NCBI GenBank assembly: GCA_017539565.1
Contig: JAFYCS010000003.1
Location: forward strand, 42,274 to 106,273
Origin: Lachnospiraceae bacterium
GTDB taxonomy: Bacteria > Bacillota > Clostridia > Lachnospirales > Lachnospiraceae
Length of the DNA: 64,000 nt
Reading direction: 5' to 3'
Shown here: piece after piece, positions 59,692 through 64,000 of the stretch
Layout of the letters: each line of letters opens with the position of its first letter
Numbering within the stretch: the stretch's first letter is position 1
The notes under the pieces: model-generated
The model's database searches: none
Told to the model about the DNA's origin: nothing
What the model saw: only the letters and a program-made list of their open reading frames with translations
Made by a program: the position numbers and the translations under genes

Positions 59692-60236
59692 TTTCCATCA
59701 CCTTCCTTAAGGACATCACGGTTCCTGATAAGATAATCAAACAACGATATAAGCGTTAATGCAAGCGATACATACATAAGTATAAGAGTGACTATCTCAA
59801 GCTCCGGTATATTGATTATCATGGCTATCTCCATAAACATGGTAAACGCCGTTTTAAACTTTCCCCACCAGCCGGCAGCGATCACTCTTCCCTGCTCGAC
59901 TGCCACCAGACGGAATCCGCTTATGATAAACTCCCTGGCGATGATGATGACCACTATCCATGCCGGCATACGTTCCAGCTCCACAAAACATATCATTGCG
60001 GAACATACCAGCAGCTTATCCGCCAGCGGGTCCATGAACTTTCCGAAGTTACTTATCATGTTATATTTCCTGGCTATATATCCGTCCAGGAAATCCGTAA
60101 CCGATGCGACAACAAAAATGGCGAGGGCTATCCATTTGGAGGCGCCTCCCGCCAAATCCGTCATCAGAAAAAGTATAAAAAAGGGTATAAGTATTACTCT
60201 TAATATCGTCAGCTTATTGGGAAGATTCATCTTCAC
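59688..60236 (-). CDS. pgsA: CDP-diacylglycerol-glycerol-3-phosphate 3-phosphatidyltransferase
   Basis: 182 residues, four to five membrane helices. The CDP-alcohol phosphotransferase motif is intact: DFLDGYIARKYNM followed by GKFMDPLADK (Asp48, Asp51, Gly52, Arg56, Asp69, Asp73). It makes phosphatidylglycerol phosphate in the cytoplasmic membrane. The start is GTG 60236 (four-base overlap with rimO); an internal ATG at 60230 is possible. Its stop overlaps the ATG of cinA. Confidence 0.95.
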   Translation of the reverse strand: MKMNLPNKLTILRVILIPFFILFLMTDLAGGASKWIALAIFVVASVTDFLDGYIARKYNMISNFGKFMDPLADKLLVCSAMICFVELERMPAWIVVIIIAREFIISGFRLVAVEQGRVIAAGWWGKFKTAFTMFMEIAMIINIPELEIVTLILMYVSLALTLISLFDYLIRNRDVLKEGDGK

Positions 60237-61567
60237 TGCACTATCTCTCCGATCAGGTCATATTCTTCACTGCCGCTTATCTTTACCTTAAGGATGCTCC
60301 CGCTCATATATTCGCGGTCTGTATCCACGAATACGTATCCGTCCACCTCCGGCGCATCACGGTAACTTCTGAGTACCAGTACATGCTCCTCCGGGATACT
60401 GCCTTCCACCATGCATTCAATGATCTTTCCTTCAAGCTCCGCTGCCTGCTCAAAGGCTATCTCCTGCTGCAGCTCCATAAGCTCGTCACGGCGCTCTTCC
60501 TTAACTTCATCGGCTATCTGATCCGGCATCTCCGCCGCCGCGGTTCCTTCCTCCGGTGAATAGGCAAATACGCCCAGGCGCTCAAAACGCATCTCGGCGA
60601 TAAAGGCTTTAAGTCCTTCAAAGTCCTCATCGCTCTCTCCGGGGAATCCGGAGATCATGGTGGTACGCAGGCATATATCGGGAATGCGGCTGCGCATCTT
60701 TTCTATCACCGCCTTAAGCTCATCCCTTCTGGTAGCACGTCCCATCCGTTTAAGTATCCCGTCCTCACTGTGCTGCACGGGCATATCCAGATAGTGGCAT
60801 ATCTTGGGCTGGGTGGCGATGGTCTCGATAAGCTCATCATCGATCTCTTCGGGATAGCAGTATAATATGCGTATCCACTTAAGATCCTCTATGGTGCAAA
60901 GCTCGTTTAACAGTCTTGAAAGGCTCTTCTTTCCGTACAGATCAATGCCGTAGCGTGTGGTCTCCTGGGCTACCAGTATCAGCTCCCTGACTCCGCCCTC
61001 CACAAGGCTCCTTGCCTCAGCCATAAGTACCTCTATCGGTACACTTCGGTAATGCCCGCGGAATGTGGGTATCGCGCAATAGCTGCAGCGTTTGTCACAG
61101 CCCTCGGCTATCTTAAGATGTGCATAGTGTCCGCCGGTGGAAAGTATACGCTTCTTTCCGTATACCGCACGTGACATATCCTCAAGGCTGTCTGCCGGTT
61201 TATCATCCAGACAGGACTTAAGCACTTCTGCTATATGGTCAAAGGATGCCGTTCCGACTATCGCGTCTACTTCAGGTATCTCCTCATGGATCTCGGCGGC
61301 GTACCGCTGGGCCAGACAGCCGGCAGCGATCAGCACGCGGCATCTGCCTTCTTCCTTAAGCCTGCCATACTCGATCAGGCAGTCTATGCTTTCCTGCTTT
61401 GCATCCATAATAAAACAGCAGGTGTTTACGATCACTGCTTCTGCCTGCGATTCATCATCGGTGAGCTCGAAGCCCGCCTCAGATAATAATCCCAGCATCA
61501 TTTCCGCGTCCACAAGGTTTTTATCACACCCAAGCGAACGCAGCAGCACCTTAACCTGCCGTTCCAT
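60233..61567 (-). CDS. rimO: Ribosomal protein S12 methylthiotransferase
   Basis: 444 residues. N-terminal UPF0004 domain with Cys14, Cys50 and Cys84 (LLRSLGCDKNLVDAE, VIVNTCCFI, LIAAGCLAQRY). Radical-SAM cluster Cys157, Cys161 and Cys164 in AEGCDKRCSYCAIPTFRG. Then ELILVAQETTRYGIDLYGKK and a C-terminal TRAM domain. It adds a methylthio group to an aspartate of ribosomal protein S12. The order rimO-pgsA-cinA is conserved in Clostridia. Confidence 0.96.
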   Translation of the reverse strand: MERQVKVLLRSLGCDKNLVDAEMMLGLLSEAGFELTDDESQAEAVIVNTCCFIMDAKQESIDCLIEYGRLKEEGRCRVLIAAGCLAQRYAAEIHEEIPEVDAIVGTASFDHIAEVLKSCLDDKPADSLEDMSRAVYGKKRILSTGGHYAHLKIAEGCDKRCSYCAIPTFRGHYRSVPIEVLMAEARSLVEGGVRELILVAQETTRYGIDLYGKKSLSRLLNELCTIEDLKWIRILYCYPEEIDDELIETIATQPKICHYLDMPVQHSEDGILKRMGRATRRDELKAVIEKMRSRIPDICLRTTMISGFPGESDEDFEGLKAFIAEMRFERLGVFAYSPEEGTAAAEMPDQIADEVKEERRDELMELQQEIAFEQAAELEGKIIECMVEGSIPEEHVLVLRSYRDAPEVDGYVFVDTDREYMSGSILKVKISGSEEYDLIGEIVQ

Positions 61568-61575
61568 TAGTCTTT

Positions 61576-61848
61576 TTACTCCTCAGAGCCAAGTATACGG
61601 ATCTTTGAGCCGTAAAGCTCCTCCACTGCCATGGAAAGGGGCTTCTTGCTCTTTCCGTCTTTAGCTACAGAGCTTACCAGGGGAATATCTCCCGCTACGA
61701 TCTGTCTTGCTCTCTTTGCTGTAGCCATAACTATGGAATAACGTGAATTAACTACGGCGTTCTCAGAACTCTCCTCCGTATCATCCTGGCCTATCTTTCT
61801 CTGATTTACAACTTCCATCAGATCAGTGTATGAAGGCTGAAGCATCAT
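61576..61848 (-). CDS. rpoZ: RNA polymerase omega subunit
   Basis: 90 residues. NSRYSIVMATAKRARQIVAG matches the conserved core (usually RyxLv-x-a-x-kRArqL), and KPLSMAVEELYGSKIRI matches the following helix. Omega helps assemble the polymerase. Placed after gmk as in many Firmicutes; it ends 8 bases before rimO. The ATG follows GGGAGGG. Confidence 0.93.
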   Translation of the reverse strand: MMLQPSYTDLMEVVNQRKIGQDDTEESSENAVVNSRYSIVMATAKRARQIVAGDIPLVSSVAKDGKSKKPLSMAVEELYGSKIRILGSEE

Positions 61849-61897
61849 GATTTTTTCCCTCCCTGTGTATATAAAAAATAATTTGTTTTCTTAAATA

Positions 61898-61931
61898 AAG
61901 ATCCTTCGTCGCAGCGCTCCTCAGGATGACA
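61898..61931 (-). repeat. Dispersed repeat, copy 6
   Basis: Minus strand TGTCATCCTGAGGAGCGCTG followed by CGACGAAGGATCTTT, the long form, between gmk and rpoZ. Confidence 0.75.
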
Positions 61932-61934
61932 TTA

Positions 61935-62564
61935 TTACTCAGCTGCCATCTTGTCCAGTTCGTCATTTATGGACTTGAGCAATGCCGCGTTACGTGACGG
62001 CCTTGCATGTGCAGCGGTTATTATGGCATGGGCATCGCTTACCGCTTTATCCACGGTATCGTTTATCAGGATGTAATCGTATTCACCCATCCCGTCGGCT
62101 TCCTGTGCTGCCCTGTCCATACGCTTCTTGACTACATCGGGAGTCTCTGTCCCTCTGCCCAGAAGTCTCTGTTTTAATATCTCCGCACTGGGCGGCGTCA
62201 CAAAGAGCAGTAATGCCGTGGGATATATCTTCCTTATCTGCAATGCTCCCTGTATCTCTATCTCGAGTATTACGTCTTTTCCCTTTTTTAACTGCTCTTC
62301 AACATATGCTCTGGGAGTTCCGTAATAATTATCGCAATACTGTGCGTACTCTATGAGTCCGCCTGCAGCTATCGTCTCTTCAAACTTCTGCTTATCCACA
62401 AAGAAGTATGCCTTGCCGTCTTCTTCTCCGGGACGGGGACTGCGTGTCGTCATCGATACCGAAAGGGCGTAATCATCGTACTTCTCCATAAGCCCTTTTA
62501 CGATAGTACCCTTTCCTGCACCTGCAAAGCCTGAGATAACTACCAGTATTCCTTCTCTATCCAT
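61935..62564 (-). CDS. gmk: Guanylate kinase
   Basis: 209 residues from ATG 62564, which overlaps the remA stop (TAATG) and follows GGAGGA; the longer frame to 62594 lies inside remA. P-loop SGFAGAGKGTIVKGLMEKYD, the GMP-binding SVSMTTRSPRPGEEDGKAYF and IEYAQYCDNYYGTPRAYVEE, and the lid segment RLLGRGTETPDVVKKRMDRA are intact. It phosphorylates GMP to GDP. Confidence 0.96.
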   Translation of the reverse strand: MDREGILVVISGFAGAGKGTIVKGLMEKYDDYALSVSMTTRSPRPGEEDGKAYFFVDKQKFEETIAAGGLIEYAQYCDNYYGTPRAYVEEQLKKGKDVILEIEIQGALQIRKIYPTALLLFVTPPSAEILKQRLLGRGTETPDVVKKRMDRAAQEADGMGEYDYILINDTVDKAVSDAHAIITAAHARPSRNAALLKSINDELDKMAAE

Positions 62565-62842
62565 TAGGCTTCCTCCTCCGTCTGAGCATCCCATGCCGGC
62601 TCACCGGGCTTCTTTGCCCTGTTATATATGGTATCCGGCAACAGCGCTGACAATACGAGCTGCTGGCCTTCCATAACTATCACCGACTTTGTTTTTCTTC
62701 CCTGGGTGGCATCCACCACCAGATCCGCTTCCCTGGCATGCGCAACCAGGCGTTTTATCGGTGCTGCCTCAGGATGTACTATGGCAACTATCTTTTCTTC
62801 ATTGACCACGTTCCCGAAGCCTATATGTATAAGCTTTGACAT
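62564..62842 (-). CDS. remA: RemA-family (DUF370) regulatory protein
   Basis: 92 residues. IHIGFGNVVNEEKIVAIVHP and DATQGRKTKSVIVMEGQQLV are the family core. In Bacillus subtilis RemA is a DNA-binding activator of biofilm matrix operons. Here it could regulate surface polysaccharide genes, but no target can be read from the sequence. Sits between yicC (2-base gap) and gmk, the conserved Firmicute order. Confidence 0.93.
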   Translation of the reverse strand: MSKLIHIGFGNVVNEEKIVAIVHPEAAPIKRLVAHAREADLVVDATQGRKTKSVIVMEGQQLVLSALLPDTIYNRAKKPGEPAWDAQTEEEA

Positions 62843-62844
62843 CT

Positions 62845-63723
62845 CTACTCCAGATTCTGAACCTGCTCCCTGATCTTTTCGATCATGGTCTTTAATTCTA
62901 TCGCCGCATCGGCCACGCTCAGATCGCTGGACTTCGACAGGGTGGTATTTGCTTCCCTGTTCATCTCCTGCGCCAGGAAATCAAGTTTCCTGCCTACAGC
63001 GCCGCCTTTTTCCAATTCATTTTTCATGGCCTGGATATGGCTCTTGAGCCTCACCATTTCCTCATCCACACAGATCTTATCCGCATAGATCGTGGCCTCT
63101 GTAACAATACGGTTCTCGTCCACCGCACTGTCCGCAAGGACTTCCTCAAGCTTGGCACGGAGTCTCTCACGGTATTCGCCCACAAGCTGCGGCATACGCT
63201 CTTCTATCACAGCCTGGGCTTCTTTCATTATCTCAAGCTTCTGCAGCAGGTCTTCTTTAAGCAGTTCGCCTTCATGTTCGCGGCTTGCCTTAAATGCCTC
63301 CGCAGCTCCTCTTATGGCCTGCTCCAGATCCTGCCAGATCTCCGCTTCGTCGCCTTCCTCCTGCTCCATTGTGAAGACTTCCGGAAAGCGTGCCAGAGTT
63401 GAAGCCCTTACGTCCGTCTCCAGTCCGAACTCATCGGCCATCTGCCTGATATATTCCAGATAGCCCTTGGCCAGTTCCTTATTATACTTAAGGCTTAAGC
63501 GGTCTTCGCCAAGCTCTTCACAGCTGATATATATATCAGTCTTTCCGCGTTCAACATAATCCCTGATGACATTGCGGATCTTTGATTCAAATGCGTTGAA
63601 GCTGCGCGGCATCTTGATGGACAGATCCAGATAGCGGTGGTTCACCGCCTTTATCTCCACGCTGATCCTGCGCTCATGTGCCTCAAGCTCGTAACGGCCG
63701 AAGCCGGTCATACTACTGATCAT
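62845..63723 (-). CDS. yicC: YicC family endoribonuclease
   Basis: 292 residues. SSMTGFGRYELEAHERRISV, VEIKAVNHRYLDLSIKMPRS and NVIRDYVERGKTDIYI are the conserved N-terminus; VVGRKLDFLAQEMNREANTT-like KLDFLAQEMNREANTTLSKS and LKTMIEKIREQVQNLE the C-terminus. Homologs act in small-RNA and mRNA turnover. First gene of the operon with its own promoter; GGGGGG precedes the ATG. Confidence 0.94.
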   Translation of the reverse strand: MISSMTGFGRYELEAHERRISVEIKAVNHRYLDLSIKMPRSFNAFESKIRNVIRDYVERGKTDIYISCEELGEDRLSLKYNKELAKGYLEYIRQMADEFGLETDVRASTLARFPEVFTMEQEEGDEAEIWQDLEQAIRGAAEAFKASREHEGELLKEDLLQKLEIMKEAQAVIEERMPQLVGEYRERLRAKLEEVLADSAVDENRIVTEATIYADKICVDEEMVRLKSHIQAMKNELEKGGAVGRKLDFLAQEMNREANTTLSKSSDLSVADAAIELKTMIEKIREQVQNLE

Positions 63724-63757
63724 GCTAACCCCCCTGTTTTCAAAACATACATGGTTG

Positions 63758-63786
63758 ATTATACGTCATCTGCCCTGTCGCGTCAA
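63758..63786 (-). promoter_or_regulatory. Promoter of the yicC operon
   Basis: TTGACG (63781-63786), 17 bases, TATAAT (63758-63763) on the minus strand, 35 bases before the yicC ATG. Gaps to cinA are small, so yicC-remA-gmk-rpoZ-rimO-pgsA-cinA and possibly locus 2 can be read from it. Confidence 0.88.
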
Positions 63787-63827
63787 GAGCGGGCGGCATA
63801 CACGGTCAGGATACCTCCGGAAATAAC

Positions 63828-63858
63828 AAAAACCTCTCAGGCGTTCCTGAGAGGTTTT
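63828..63858 (-). terminator. Intrinsic terminator after the tRNA genes
   Basis: On the minus strand AAAACCTCTCAGG and CCTGAGAGGTTTTT form a 13-bp stem around AACG, followed by GTTATTT. It lies 4 bases beyond tRNA-Pro. Confidence 0.92.
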
Positions 63859-63861
63859 CAG

Positions 63862-63936
63862 TCGAGGTGACTGGATTCGAACCAGCGGCCCCCGCGTCCC
63901 TAACACGGTGCTCTAGCCAAACTGAGCCACACCTCG
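63862..63936 (-). tRNA. tRNA-Pro (anticodon AGG)
   Basis: 75 bases. Acceptor arms CGAGGTG and CACCTCG, anticodon stem CCGTG/CGCGG around TTAGGGA (anticodon AGG at 63899-63901), T arm GCTGGTTCGAATCCAGT. CCA is not encoded. Seven bases separate it from the next tRNA, so both are cut from one transcript. Confidence 0.9.
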
Positions 63937-63943
63937 AAGTGAA

Positions 63944-64000
63944 AGCTGCCTAGCAGATTTGAACTGCCGACCTCATCCTTACCAAGGATGCGCGCTACCA
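63944..64000 (-). tRNA. tRNA-Thr (anticodon GGT), 5' part outside window
   Basis: The visible 57 bases show the D-stem end, anticodon stem CATCC/GGATG around TTGGTAA (anticodon GGT), T arm GGCAGTTCAAATCTGCT and the 3' acceptor half AGGCAGC. The 5' acceptor half is cut off by the window edge. Confidence 0.8.

Noticed and set aside
1..64000. CRISPR arrays, prophage genes or insertion-sequence transposases
   Set aside because: I saw no regularly spaced direct repeats with spacers, no phage structural or integrase genes, and no transposase reading frame in the window.

Overview
The window reads like a chromosomal segment of a low-to-mid GC Firmicute, most likely a clostridial (Lachnospiraceae-type) anaerobe. 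The basis is RNase Y, a DUF1836 protein, a yicC-remA-gmk-rpoZ run, Gram-positive-type LexA boxes at recA, strong AGGAGG ribosome-binding sites and near-consensus sigma-A promoters. The family is an inference; no 16S gene is present. From about 8.5 kb rightward almost every gene reads leftward; the exceptions are typA, a broken GGDEF gene and a tRNA-Leu.

Layout. 1-8.5 kb: a truncated secreted BspA-type leucine-rich-repeat protein, two GT-C-like membrane proteins, a degenerate LytM (M23-fold) membrane protein, a DUF1836 regulator, ribosomal protein S20, a cold-shock protein and a methyltransferase. 8.5-21.9 kb: polysaccharide locus 1, which reads leftward from one promoter near 21.94 kb and holds an initiating sugar-phosphate transferase, a HAD-phosphoribosyltransferase fusion, two glycosyltransferases, a Wzx-type flippase, a cupin, a perosamine-synthase-like aminotransferase, a sugar methyltransferase, a GT-C-like protein, an O-acyltransferase and two tandem Wzy-like proteins. 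22-30.6 kb: superoxide dismutase, a Uma2 protein, the yifB-dprA DNA-uptake pair, an unknown membrane protein coupled to a eukaryotic-type HisA, and dapB-dapA behind a lysine riboswitch. 30.6-42.4 kb: typA, ilvE, a GGDEF gene with an in-frame stop, thyA-folA, yigZ-mgtE, tRNA-Leu, rny and recA-recX.

42.6-58.4 kb: polysaccharide locus 2. It contains rfbF, rfbG and rfbH for a CDP-3,6-dideoxyhexose precursor, a thiamine-diphosphate enzyme and a short-chain reductase that suggest a branched (yersiniose-like) sugar, a NeuB-domain synthase without its SAF domain, four glycosyltransferases, a second flippase, an acyltransferase and three poorly characterised proteins. The locus sits between cinA and recA, which are neighbours in most Firmicutes, so it looks like an insertion into the conserved rimO-pgsA-cinA-recA-recX-rny block. 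58.4-64 kb: cinA, pgsA, rimO, rpoZ, gmk, remA and yicC, then tRNA-Pro and a partial tRNA-Thr.

The least conventional content is small and mostly intergenic. A 95-bp hairpin element occurs twice at full length, with four compensatory base-pair changes between the copies, and once as a fragment. One full copy supplies the dapB stop codon, and the fragment supplies the -35 box of another gene. A separate 133-bp imperfect palindrome lies between GACAGGGGA dyads after typA. A short TGTCATCCTGAG...GAAGGATCTT repeat recurs at six intergenic sites.
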